A stretch of 64,000 bases of DNA from Manihot esculenta (taxonomy: Eukaryota; Streptophyta; Magnoliopsida; Malpighiales; Euphorbiaceae), in contig NC_035173.2 of the NCBI RefSeq assembly GCF_001659605.2, positions 11,780,835 to 11,844,834 on the forward strand. The letters run 5' to 3'. The notes beneath the pieces were generated by a model. It was not told the DNA's origin, ran no database searches, and saw only the letters and a program-made list of their open reading frames with translations. Positions 44,556-56,825 of the stretch are shown here, piece after piece. Both the position numbers and the translations under genes were made by a program. Each line of letters begins with the position of its first letter. The first letter of the stretch is position 1.

Positions 44556-46852
44556 AACAGCCTGGCCCTTTCACCGGCACTGTTACCGTTCACGGCCCAG
44601 GGCTATCCCTCGCCTGGCCTCGTGCCACCTTGGGCTTTCCACTGGCGTCGTGAACAGCTTTTAACATCCATTCACCCTCACGGGTTCCTGGCAGGATTTG
44701 TCCCCTTAGGTTCTCGCATCGCATCCTTCCCCAAGTGGATTTGGCCCAAATTTCCCTTTGGAAATTAGGTCGCCTCCCCCACTACTCGAACCCTTGACCT
44801 CCCACTTTAAGGGAATAGTCTGGTGAGAGTGAGTACCAATTGTTCCAATTCTTCCCTCACTTATGCCTTCGGGGGCCTAAAGCACTCCCGAAGTGCAAGC
44901 ATGTTCGGCGGCCGAACATAAGGTTCGGCCGCCGAACATGGCATGCATGCGGAGGCACGTTAGGCCCCCCGAACATGGCATGCATGCGGAGGCATGTTAG
45001 GCCCCCGAAAGTGGCCTGGCCAGCCACCTATAAAAGGGTCTCCTTGTCCGAATGGGCGAGCTTTTCTCCCCATTTTCGGCCAAGGTGAGTTCTCCGCCGT
45101 CCCTCACCGATTTTGAGTCCTTTTCTTCAAATCTTTCATGATTTTCATGAGTTTTTACTTTGTTTTGAAGATTTTGAGCAAAGAGCAAGTTTTGAGGCTT
45201 GGAAGACTCAGGAGCTCTTTTCTTTTGGTTTCCAAGTCTAGGTCGTCTCTCTCTCGATCTTCAAGAGGTAAGAGCCGATCTTGAGCTCATTGTATGTTTT
45301 AAACAAGTTTTAAGTTGATCTATGGGGTAGAAATGCATGTTTAGGTTAGCTAAGCTTTGTTAGGTTTTATGTGATTATATGGACAATGTGTGTTGGATAT
45401 GCATGTTTGATGTGTTGTAGTTGGGGTTTAGGATAGTTTGAGACCCCTAGGTGTTGATGTATGTGTGTATGCATGCTTTGAGAGAGTTGGATGCTTGATT
45501 GGAAGGTTTGGGAGGAAAGTGTGCACTGAAGAGCTGAGTTTCTGCCCTTTGGGAGAAACCAGGTTCGGCAGCCGAAAGGACTTTCGACCGTCGAACCTAT
45601 CTGTGAGGCAAGCCTTTCGGCTGCCGAAGTCTGCCCCCGAAAATGGACTTTCGTCTCTGGAGGGACTTTCGGCCGCCGAACCTGCCGCCGAAAGTGCCTT
45701 GTTCAGCCCTCCTTTGCATGATTTTTGTGATTGTTTTAAGGTGTTTTAATGGGTTTTTAGAAAGTATTTTAGAGTCATGTTTATGTATGTTAGGTCCCTC
45801 ATTTGAGTCCACCTGTGTAGGTGCGGACCCGAGGAACCGAGGACCCCAGCAGTGAGTCAGCTGCTTCAGTGTCTGTCAGAGCTAGCCAAAGGTGAGTGGA
45901 ACTAAACTTAACGTTTTAAATTGAGAAATTAAATGAAAGTTTTAGCATGATTCACGCATCATGAATGCCATGAGATATATTAGGGTGTTGCATTAGAATT
46001 CACGAATATGTTGCATTGCATAATATGTTGATGATGTGGATGAATGTTGAATGATCCATTAGCCCTCATATGTTATGACATGATGATATGATATGGAAGT
46101 CCAGGCGTGCCTGTACTACGCCCCTGGCACTATGTAAGAGAAAGACCGGGTGTGGCCTGCACTACGCCCCCGGCACAATTGGTTATGTATGATATGTTAT
46201 GTATAAGAGAAAGACCAGGTGTGGCCTGCACTACGCCCCTGGCATGATTGGACTATGTAGAGGGCTAAATGGTGACAGATTCATCCTTGATGTGATTTGT
46301 TTGTGCTGTGACGCATTCCATGTTATCATATGTTTTAAATACTATGTTTTATTCTGCTCACTGGGCTCTAGTAGCTCACCCCTCTCCCTTAACCCCCAGG
46401 TTTGCAGGTACAGGGTAGACCAAGAGGTTAGCAGGAGTAGAGTTATGTTATTGTAATAGCTAGATGTGGACATGGATATGATGTAATGTAAAAATATAGT
46501 ATAGAAATGTAATGTAATGATGTCTATTGAGGTTTATAGTTGTGCTTGACCCTAGTATGTTGTTAATTCCTTTGAGTACATGATTTTAATGATGCTTATG
46601 TAACCAAACTCAGTACATGTTATGTCACCCCATTGGGGCATTGATAAGACTCCAAAGAGGGGTTATTGTTTATGATTATGTCATGTATAGTGCATGCACA
46701 GGTTGAGTTTGGTGAATGAATGAAAGAATGAATGAAAGAATGAATGAATGTAAGGAAAAGTTTAAAATTATTATGTATGTGTTGATCATGTATGAGATTA
46801 AACAGGTTTACAGGATGAATGTTAGGCTTGCTACGGGTCCTGGCGGCCTTAT
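44556..46852 (+). repeat. Element D: solo-type LTR, left part
   Basis: Insertion flanked by ACTGT (44551-44555 and 56826-56830), which leaves the ends AACAGCC...GTTAC. Read with canonical TG...CA ends it would be 44553 to 56826 with no proper duplication. From about 44861 it is clearly related to the array LTRs: CATGCATGCGGAGGCA, the TATAAAAG box (45029-45036), TCAAGAGGTAAGAGCCGATC, GACCCGAGGAACCGAGGACC, and three CTACGCCCCTGGCA-type repeats at 46085-46250. The first about 305 bp (GGCACTGTTACCGTTCACGG and onward) are unrelated to the array LTRs. No internal body is present. Element C is inserted 55 bp before its end. Confidence 0.75.
45029..45036 (+). promoter_or_regulatory. TATA box of LTR D
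   Basis: TATAAAAG in CCACCTATAAAAGGGTC, identical context to the array LTRs. Confidence 0.65.
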
Positions 46853-49140
46853 TGTAATACCCGGCTAGACCCCGGTATCGGAATTCCTACGTTCCGGCGG
46901 ATTTTCCGTTGGAAGTCGGGATTCGAGGATGTCGGAGCTTGCCCTAAGGGTATAAGAAAGTTTTTTAAGATGTTTTTTAAGTGTTTTTATCATGTTTGCA
47001 TGTTTTGAGTTAAGAAAATTGAGTTTTGAAATGAAAAGGCCAAGGGGACAAAAGCCAGGTTCGGCCGCCGAAGGTGAAGTTCGGCCGCCGAAGGTTGCAT
47101 GGTTTCGCATGCACGTTAGGCCGCCGAAGGAAGAGTCGGTTGGCCACTACAAAAGCCCCTTTGCCCGAGACTTGAGTGTTAAACACTCTGTTTTTGGGTC
47201 AAAGGTAGGTTCAAGCTCTCCTTGGTGTGATTTGTCATGTTTTCCTCAAATCTTGCATGTTTTAACTTGATTTGAGCTTTGTTTTAGAGATTTGAGCAAA
47301 AGGAAGCAAAGTTGAGCACTTGGAGATTTTGATTGAGTTTTTCCCCATCTCCAAGCTTGGATCATCAATCCTCTAGGTCTTCAAGAGGTAAGCATGGATC
47401 CTCACCTCCCCTTATGTTTAAAGCAAGTTTTAGCAGTTTTAAGAGAGTTTTATGGCATGTTTTGGGGTATAAGCATGAGTTTGAGCATATGTTGCTCATA
47501 TGAGCCTTGATGAGTTTTGTTGTTGTTTTTGAGGCTTGAGCTAGTTTTTAGGCCTCTATATGCATGAGTTATGGTATATGTTAGTTGAGAAGTGTTGGTA
47601 TGCATGGTATGGGTGTTTGATAGGAGTTTGGAGGCTGAGAGCATGAGTTGTGCTCGGATTCTGCCTTTCTGGAGAATCCAGGTTCGGCCGCCGAAGCAAG
47701 GTTCGGCCGCCGAACCCCTTGTGGAGGCAGTTTCGGCTGCCAAACCTTGTCCCCGAAAGCTAGGCTTTTGGGTGAGAAAGGGGCTTTCGGCCGCCGAAAG
47801 AGGGAGTTCGGCCGCCGAAAGTGCATGAGTTTCGTCTCTGGATGAGACTTTCGGCCGCCGAAGGTGCCGCCGAACATGCATGAGTTTCGTCTCTGGAGAG
47901 GGGTTGCGGCCGCCGAAAGTGCCGCCGAAAGTGCCCAGTCCAGCCTTCTTTTGCCCATTTTTCCATGCATACCTATGATGTTTTAGAGGGGTTTTGGGGA
48001 GATACTAAGAGTTATGTTTAAGTAAGGTTGGTCCTCATTTGAGTCCACCTGTGTAGGTACGGACCCGAGAGACCAAGGAGGCCCACAGAGTTAGAGTTAC
48101 AGAGACTGCTCAGCAGTTGACAGAGGTGAGTGGAACAGAACTTTATTTTAAAAGTTAAGAACTGTTTTAGCATGATTCATGCATCATTAATGCCATGGTT
48201 ATGTAGGATGCTTTGCATTAGTATTCACCAAGTTGATGCATTGCATTATTACTTGTATATGTGGATTGGACCGAGGCGATCTCAATAGCCCATAAGTCTG
48301 TCATTATTGTATGTCCTGTGTGAGCTCCTTTGGGGCCGGGCATTTACCTTGGATGAGTCCTGTGAGAGCCCTTATAGGGTCGGGCACCATGAGTAGTTAG
48401 TGAAAGACCTGTGTGAGCTCCTTTGGGGGCCGGGCACTGACAGAGGGAGTCTTGGGATCATGTCCAATCCGAGATGTGAAATGTTTGTGCAGTGATGCAT
48501 CATATGATAGCATGTTTTAAATGTGATTTTTATAGATTCCGCTCACTGGGCTTTAGCAGCTCATCCCTCTCCCTAACCCCATTTTTCAGGGCCTCAGAGA
48601 AGAGAAAGAGAAAGAGAAAGCAAGGGTAAAAGTATATGTAATAGTAGAGAATAGTGGACATGATAATGATGTACAGTACAGAGTTTATGTAATGTAGAGA
48701 AATGATGTAATAGCAAGTTATGTATTAAGTTATAGAATTGTGCTTGGCCCAAGTGTATGTTTATCCCTTTGCACATGATCATTATATGTTTGAGATAATG
48801 TAGTTATGAGAGCTAGGCTTGGTGCATGGTAGTATTTCTATCTCTGTAGTTACTGTATGGTACCATAGCAGGTATCACTCTTCGAGTGCATACAGACAGA
48901 GCATGCATAGTCCAGGCTTAGTTGATGAGAAAGGTTTCAAGAAAAGAACAGATAGAAAAGCAAAGAAAGAAAAAAAAAACAAAGAAAAAAAAGAGTAAGT
49001 AACAGTTTTAAGCTTAAGTATGATCATGTATGGGATGTATCAGGTACACGCAGTTGACAGTAGGCTTACTACGGGTCCCGGCGGCCTTAAGCCGATCTGG
49101 ATCCTAGTGCCGGTGATGGTCCGGTAAGCGGGCTGTTACA
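46853..49140 (+). repeat. Element C 5' LTR (2288 bp)
   Basis: TGTAATACCC to CTGTTACA. Has TACAAAAG (47148-47155) where the array family has TATAAAAG. Three repeats of a TGTGAGCTCCTTTGGGGCCGG-type unit lie at 48315-48440. Confidence 0.95.
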
Positions 49141-49143
49141 GAT

Positions 49144-49155
49144 TGGTATCAGAGC
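49144..49155 (+). promoter_or_regulatory. Element C primer-binding site
   Basis: TGGTATCAGAGC, three bases after the LTR. Confidence 0.9.
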
Positions 49156-49426
49156 ATAGGGCCTCTAGAGTACGGTGTGCTGAGCTAAGATGCTCAGGGA
49201 TTAGAGATATCTCACATCGGAAAGAGGTTGTTTTAGAGGGCAAGCACAATAGGAAGATCATGTCCACTAGGATAGGATGGTGAGTCCTGTCTTGATGTGT
49301 CATGCCATGATTTTATGCATGTGCATTTAATGATATGCTATGATATGTTATGCTATGAGTTGCGGGTTCATGTTGTTACATGGATCCTATGATGCTAAAG
49401 TTTATGTTATGTTTTCAGAAGCTAAG

Positions 49427-52400
49427 ATGAGAGGCACCCGTCGATCAGCTAGATTGACTGGAGCTCCGCCCGAGAATGAGGGTATGGAAGGGCGTCCCCC
49501 TGCTTTGCCAAGAGCTATGTCCCAAAGGGCAGGCAGAGAAAGATCATCAAGGGACCCTAGAAGGTCTTTTGATGAAAGCAGGAGGGAGACAGAACAGAGA
49601 AGAAGATCTAGTGATACAAGGGAAGAGATGGATGTGGATCCAAGAAGGGATGGAGGGTTAGGTGTTGGCACTACAGAGGAGGATGTGGGATCATCACAGG
49701 GAGGCGGTCAGGCCTCGGGGTATGGTTATCCACCCCACTATCAGCCCTACCCACAGGGCCCAGGATATTCGATGGGAGGTACATCGGATTATCCGAGTTT
49801 TCACCCATATCCCACATATATGCCTTATCCACCGTATTATCCCCCATATCCACCATATCCCATGTATCCACCCTCACCTTTTTACCCCAATCCAGCATAC
49901 TCTACACCAGAAAGTTCTGCACCTCCCCCACCACCACCAGTGGTACAACCAGAAGCCCCAGTTATCCAAACACCTCAACCTGGCCCATCTGTGAGGAGCA
50001 AGGTAAAGATGACTGATTACCTAAAGTTAGATGCTCCTAAGTATCAATCAGGAGATGATCCGTTTGAGTACATTAAAGCAGTCAAGATGATAGCAGATGA
50101 GCTAGGGGCAGATGATACCAGAGCCATTCAGATGGCAGGGTTCACTTTAAAATGTAAGAAGGCGAAGGAATGGTTTGGCGTCTATGTGGACCCTAGGTTG
50201 GATAACATGTCTTGGGAGGAGTTTGCTAATGAGTTCGCCGGATGGGCATTCCCAGATAGTTCGAAAGAGCTAAAGATGATAGAATTTGAGCAGCTCAAGC
50301 AGACAGAGGATATGAGTATTGATGAGTTTACTGACAGGTTTCTGGAGTTGCTGCGGTATGCAGGACAGGCCTATGATACTGAACAGAAAAAGGCCAGGAG
50401 GTATGCTATGAAACTGCATTCCAGGTATTCCTCTTTGATCCATGCAGCCGAGAGGGAGAGTTTCCACACCGTGGTGGATTTAGCACGGAGAATGGAGGCT
50501 AGTGCCATTATACAGGGTACAGTGAAACAGCAGCCGGCACAGTCCTCTGGTTTTAAGACCCCAGGTAGGGGTAAGTCAGATCCCTCTTCACAGGGTGCAG
50601 CAACTTCCAGTGGTAAGAAGTGGAGTGGTTCCACTCAGAAGTCGAGGAAGAATAAGTTCTGGAACAAGATTAAAGCAGGTCTGGGATTGGGCAGTGGCAT
50701 GAGTTCAGGTTCAGAGGTTCCAGTGTGTAGTAGGTGCGGTAAAGCGCACAGAGGAGTTTGTCGCTTTGGGATTACAGGATGTTACAGGTGTGGCCAGGAG
50801 GGACACATGGCTCGTGAGTGCCCTCAGGCATCTTTCACGGCACCATCCCAGCAGACAGCTCCAGCTAGCATGCCACAGCCACCAATTTCAGTGATGACGC
50901 AGGGCAGAGGCAGAGGGAGAGGGTCAGCCTCTTCATCTGCAGGTCCCAGAGGTGGAGGTCCGTCAGCTCCGACGCGGATTTTCACGATGACACAGCAGGA
51001 GGCAAACACTTCTAACACCGTGGTGTCAGGTAATCTCCTCATTGGGTGTTCTGAGGTGTATGCTTTGTTAGACCCTGGTGCTTCACATTCCTTTGTTGCT
51101 CCCAGAGCCATAGAGAGAGTGGGTTTGATGACGTCTGGGTTAGAGTGTCCCCTATGGGTTAGTGGCCCTAAGTGTGATCCATCGTTGGCAGAGACAGTCT
51201 GTCGACATAGTCCAGTGTTTATAGATGGTAGATGCCTTCCAGCTGACCTTGTGGTTCTAGAGTTGACAGATTTTGACGTCATTCTAGGGATGGATTGGCT
51301 ATCTGCATATGGTGCTACCTTGGACTGCAGAGACAAGGTAGTTAAGTTCAGAGATGAGGATGGATCTGAGTTTGTCTTCAGAGGAGACAGGAGGGGCACG
51401 CCTAGAGGTCTGATATCAGCCCTACAGGCTCGTAGGTTGCTCAGGAGGGGATGTCAGGGATATCTAGCTCATGTGAGAGAGCTAGACAGTCAGGTTAGGG
51501 ACCCCAGTTCAGTGCCCGTAGTCAGAGAGTTCCCAGATGTGTTTCCAGATGAGCTTCCAGGACTACCACCTGATAGGAAAATAGAGTTCGAGATAGAGTT
51601 AGTGCCTGGTACCAGACCGATCTCTATTCCTCCCTACAGGATGGCACCAGCAGAGCTGAAGGAGTTGAAAGAGCAGCTACAGGAGTTGGTAGATAAGGGT
51701 TTCATCCGTCCAAGTACCTCACCCTGGGGTGCTCCAGTGTTGTTTGTCAAGAAAAAGGATGGATCCCTTAGGCTTTGTATCGACTATAGGCAGTTGAACA
51801 AAGTCACTACCAAGAATAAGTATCCTCTACCCAGGATCGATGATCTATTCGACCAGCTAGCAGGAGCAGGTTGTTTTTCTAAGATAGATCTGAGATCGGG
51901 CTATCATCAGCTAAGTCAGGGAAGAGGATGTACCTAAGACAGCGTTCAGAACCAGATATGGGCATTATGAGTTCTTAGTGATGCCGTTCGGGTTGACTAA
52001 CGCCCCTGCAGCATTCATGGATCTCATGAACCGAGTTTTCAGAGAGTACCTGGATCACTTTGTTATTGTCTTCATAGATGATATCTTGGTGTATTCCAGG
52101 AATGCAGAGGAGCATGCCCATCATCTGAGGATAGTCCTGCAGACCTTGAGAGAGCATGGTTTATATGCCAAGTTCTCCAAGTGTGAGTTCTGGCTAAGGA
52201 GCATTTCATTCTTGGGGCATGTAGTGTCAGATCAAGGTATAGCAGTGGACCCCAAGAAGATAGAAGCTGTAGCCAACTGGCCTAGACCCACCACAGTGAC
52301 AGAGGTCAAGAGTTTCTTGGGTTTGGCAGGCTACTACAGGAGGTTCGTTCAGGACTTCTCTAAGATAGCGGCTCCTATGACCAGATTAACCAGAAAGAAC

Positions 52401-54413
52401 CAGAGATTCACATGGTCTGACCAATGTGAAGAGAGCTTTGAAGAGTTAAAGAGAAGATTAACGTCAGCACCGGTGTTAGCTCTGCCTACTAGTGATGAAG
52501 ACTTCACAGTGTTCTGTGATGCGTCCCGAGTGGGATTAGGTTGTGTGTTAATGCAGAATGATAGAGTAATAGCTTATGCTTCTAGACAGCTGAAGAAGCA
52601 CGAGCTGAACTATCCGACACACGATCTTGAGATGGCAGCTATTATCTTTGCACTCAAGATGTGGAGGCATTACCTCTATGGGGTGAAATGTGAGATCTTT
52701 ACAGATCATAAGAGCCTACAGCACATCCTGAGTCAGAGAGAGTTAAACTTGAGGCAGAGACGGTGGGTGGAATTGCTTAGTGATTATGATTGCAGGATCC
52801 AGTATCATCCGGGAAAGGCAAATGTTGTAGCCGATGCCTTGAGCCGGAAATCATTAGGCAGTTTAGCCCACATTACAGCAGAAAGGAGGCCGGTGGTGAA
52901 GGACTTCTACAGATTAGTTGAGGAAGGGCTACAGTTAGAGTTAACTGGTACAGGTGTTTTGATTGCACAGATGAAAGTGACACCCGTGTTTCTGGAGCTG
53001 GTGGCTCAGAAACAACATGAGGATCCAGTGTTGGTCAAGATTGCCAGGACTGTTCAGTCAGGCAAGAGCGAAGAGTTCAGATTCGACGACCAAGGGATTC
53101 TCCGCTACGGGCATAGATTATGTGTACCAGACGACATCAGTTTGAAAGGAGACATTATGAGGGAAGCTCATAATGCGAAATATAGCATTCACCCTGGAGC
53201 CACCAAGATGTATCAAGATCTGAAGAAAGTTTATTGGTGGCCAGCAATGAAGAGAGAAGTGGCACAGTTTGTGTCAGCCTGCGAGATATGTCAAAGGGTG
53301 AAGCTAGAGCACCAGAAGCCGGCTGGAATGCTTAACCCACTGCCGATTCCAGAATGGAAATGGGAGAATATAGCCATGGATTTTGTAGTGGGGTTACCGG
53401 CGACGTCCAACAGACTAGACTCCATATGGGTGATTGTGGATAGACTGACTAAATCTGCTCACTTCATTCCCGTCAGGAGTGGCTACTCTGTGGACAAGCT
53501 AGCGCAGGTATATGTTGAGGAAGTTGTGAGGTTACATGGGGCTCCTGTTTCTATAGTGTCTGACAGAGGACCCCAGTTTACCTCTAGATTTTGGCGAAGT
53601 CTGCAAGAGGCTATGGGCACAAGATTAGACTTCAGCACTGCTTTCCATCCACAGACTGACGGACAGTCAGAGAGGACCATCCAGACCATAGAAGATATGC
53701 TTCGAATGTGTGTGCTAGATTTTGGCGGATCTTGGAGGCAGCATCTACCCTTAGTGGAGTTTGCCTACAACAATAGTCATCATGCTAGCATAGGGATGGC
53801 TCCATATGAAGCTCTGTATGGGAGGAAGTGCAGGTCACCAGTTTGTTGGGAAGAGATTGGAGAAAGGTCCCTAGCAGGGCCTGAGTTAGTAGAGATCACC
53901 AACAGAGTGGTGCCCATCATCAGAGAGAGGCTCAAGACTGCTGTTAGTCGGCAGAAGAGCTATGCAGACGTTCGCAGGAAGCACATAGAGTTTGAGGAGG
54001 GGGATCTGGTCTTGTTGAAGGTGTCTCCAATGAAAGGGGTGGTTCGTTTTGGGAAGAAAGGTAAGCTGGCTCCGCGGTACATTGGACCTTTTGAGATTTT
54101 GCAGAAGGTCGGAAATGTGTCGTATAAGCTTGATTTGCCTATGTCTATGGAAAGAATCCATCCAGTCTTCCATGTTTCGATGCTCAGGAAGTTTGTGTCA
54201 GATCCGAGTAAGGTTCTTAGCGAACCAGATGTGGAGATCCTAGGTGATCTCACGTATGTAGAACAACCAGTGCGGATCATTGACACCCAGATCAGAAAGC
54301 TAAGGAACAAGGAGATCCCGATGGTGAAAGTCCTCTGGAACCACCATAATATCGAAGAGTGCACCTGGGAGACACGGGAGTCTATGCTCCAACAGTACCC
54401 CCATCTCTTTTGA
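49427..54413 (+). pseudogene. Element C gag-pol-chromodomain, single 2-bp frameshift
   Basis: Starts at ATG 49427 ([12 protein letters not shown], same start as the array bodies). Gag core, CCHC knuckle [14 protein letters not shown], protease DPGASHSF and the first half of RT are open up to YHQLS. Comparison with the array bodies shows two bases missing between 51915 and 51916, so translation ends at TAA 51935-51937. The remainder is open in the shifted frame to 54413: [16 protein letters not shown], RNase H, H2C2-integrase ([16 protein letters not shown]) and chromodomain (CTWETRES). Apart from this one lesion the coding sequence looks healthy and keeps the HPQTDGQ motif that body B has lost. 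Protein identity to the array bodies is high but clearly not complete, so it is a separate lineage. Confidence 0.93.
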
Positions 54414-54477
54414 GGTTAGTGTTAGCTTCTTTATGTGCTTTATGTTATGTTTTTACTCTGTTTTGAGTTTGAGAGGA

Positions 54478-54495
54478 ACATTCGGGGACGAATGT
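54478..54495 (+). other. Hairpin upstream of polypurine tract, element C
   Basis: ACATTCG-GGGA-CGAATGT, identical to that of array body A. Confidence 0.7.
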
Positions 54496-54499
54496 TCTT

Positions 54500-54512
54500 A
54501 AGGGGGGGAGAA
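54500..54512 (+). promoter_or_regulatory. Element C polypurine tract
   Basis: AAGGGGGGGAGAA immediately before the 3' LTR. Confidence 0.85.
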
Positions 54513-56770
54513 TGTAATACCCGGCTAGACCCCGGTATCGGAATTCCTACGTTCCGGCGGATTTTCCGTTGGAAGTCGGGATTCGAGGATGTCGGAGCTT
54601 GCCCTAAGGGTATAAGAAAGTTTTTTAAGATGTTTTTTAAGTGTTTTTATCATGTTTGCATGTTTTGAGTTAAGAAAATTGAGTTTTGAAATGAAAAGGC
54701 CAAGGGGACAAAAGCCAGGTTCGGCCGCCGAAGGTGAAGTTCGGCCGCCGAAGGTTGCATGGTTTCGCATGCACGTTAGGCCGCCGAAGGAAGAGTCGGT
54801 TGGCCACTACAAAAGCCCCTTTGCCCGAGACTTGAGTGTTAAACACTCTGTTTTTGGGTCAAAGGTAGGTTCAAGCTCTCCTTGGTGTGATTTGTCATGT
54901 TTTCCTCAAATCTTGCATGTTTTAACTTGATTTGAGCTTTGTTTTAGAGATTTGAGCAAAAGGAAGCAAAGTTGAGCACTTGGAGATTTTGATTGAGTTT
55001 TTCCCCATCTCCAAGCTTGGATCATCAATCCTCTAGGTCTTCAAGAGGTAAGCATGGATCCTCACCTCCCCTTATGTTTAAAGCAAGTTTTAGCAGTTTT
55101 AAGAGAGTTTTATGGCATGTTTTGGGGTATAAGCATGAGTTTGAGCATATGTTGCTCATATGAGCCTTGATGAGTTTTGTTGTTGTTTTTGAGGCTTGAG
55201 CTAGTTTTTAGGCCTCTATATGCATGAGTTATGGTATATGTTAGTTGAGAAGTGTTGGTATGCATGGTATGGGTGTTTGATAGGAGTTTGGAGGCTGAGA
55301 GCATGAGTTGTGCTCGGATTCTGCCTTTCTGGAGAATCCAGGTTCGGCCGCCGAACCCCTTGTGGAGGCAGTTTCGGCTGCCAAACCTTGTCCCCGAAAG
55401 CTAGGCTTTTGGGTGAGAAAGGGGCTTTCGGCCGCCGAAAGAGGGAGTTCGGCCGCCGAAAGTGCATGAGTTTCGTCTCTGGATGAGACTTTCGGCCGCC
55501 GAAGGTGCCGCCGAACATGCATGAGTTTCGTCTCTGGAGAGGGGTTGCGGCCGCCGAAAGTGCCCAGTCCAGCCTTCTTTTGCCCATTTTTCCATGCATA
55601 CCTATGATGTTTTAGAGGGGTTTTGGGGAGATACTAAGAGTTATGTTTAAGTAAGATTGGTCCTCATTTGAGTCCACCTGTGTAGGTACGGACCCGAGAG
55701 ACCAAGGAGGCCCACAGAGTTAGAGTTACAGAGACTGCTCAGCAGTTGACAGAGGTGAGTGGAACAGAACTTTATTTTAAAAGTTAAGAACTGTTTTAGC
55801 ATGATTCATGCATCATTAATGCCATGGTTATGTAGGATGCTTTGCATTAGTATTCACCAAGTTGATGCATTGCATTATTACTTGTATATGTGGATTGGAC
55901 CGAGGCGATCTCAATAGCCCATAAGTCTGTCATTATTGTATGTCCTGTGTGAGCTCCTTTGGGGCCGGGCATTTACCTTGGATGAGTCCTGTGAGAGCCC
56001 TTATAGGGTCGGGCACCATGAGTAGTTAGTGAAAGACCTGTGTGAGCTCCTTTGGGGGCCGGGCACTGACAGAGGGAGTCTTGGGATCATGTCCAATCCG
56101 AGATGTGAAATGTTTGTGCAGTGATGCATCATATGATAGCATGTTTTAAATGTGATTTTTATAGATTCCGCTCACTGGGCTTTAGCAGCTCATCCCTCTC
56201 CCTAACCCCATTTTTCAGGGCCTCAGAGAAGAGAAAGAGAAAGAGAAAGCAAGGGTAAAAGTATATGTAATAGTAGAGAATAGTGGACATGATAATGATG
56301 TACAGTACAGAGTTTATGTAATGTAGAGAAATGATGTAATAGCAAGTTATGTATTGAGTTATAGAATTGTGCTTGGCCCAAGTGTATGTTTATCCCTTTG
56401 CACATGATCATTATATGTTTGAGATAATGTAGTTATGAGAGCTAGGCTTGGTGCATGGTAGTATTTCTATCTCTGTAGTTACTGTATGGTACCATAGCAG
56501 GTATCACTCTTCGAGTGCATACAGACAGAGCATGCATAGTCCAGGCTTAGTTGATGAGAAAAGTTTCAAGAAAAGAACAGATAGAAAAGCAAAGAAAGAA
56601 AAAAAAAAACAAAGAAAAAAAAGAGTAAGTAACAGTTTTAAGCTTAAGTATGATCATGTATGGGATGTATCAGGTACACGCAGTTGACAGTAGGCTTACT
56701 ACGGGTCCCGGCGGCCTTAAGCCGATCTGGATCCTAGTGCCGGTGATGGTCCGGTAAGCGGGCTGTTACA
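54513..56770 (+). repeat. Element C 3' LTR (2258 bp)
   Basis: Nearly identical to 46853-49140; shorter by 30 bp net, from two deletions at TTCGGCCGCCGAA motifs and one extra A. Confidence 0.95.
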
Positions 56771-56825
56771 CTTATGCCGACCTGGATCCTAGCGCCGGTA
56801 GCGGTCTGGATTTTCGGGTCGTTAC
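56771..56825 (+). repeat. Element D: LTR, right end
   Basis: Begins with the CTTAT duplication of element C and continues CCGACCTGGATCCTAGCGCC to GGGTCGTTAC, matching the last 50 bp of the array LTRs. It completes the LTR interrupted at 46852. Confidence 0.85.

Larger units (their letters stand above)
46853..56770 (+). mobile_element. Element C: young Tekay/Del-type chromovirus
   Basis: Full-length element with target duplication CTTAT (46848-46852 and 56771-56775). LTRs are 2288 bp (46853-49140) and 2258 bp (54513-56770). They differ by three substitutions, two deletions at GC palindromes (19 and 12 bp) and one A-run length change. The internal part is 5372 bp, close to the 5366 bp of the array bodies. 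The termini (TGTAATACCCGGCTAGAC, and CGGCGGCCTTAAGCCGA near the 3' end) are shared with the array family while the LTR middle is diverged. It sits inside LTR D. Confidence 0.95.
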
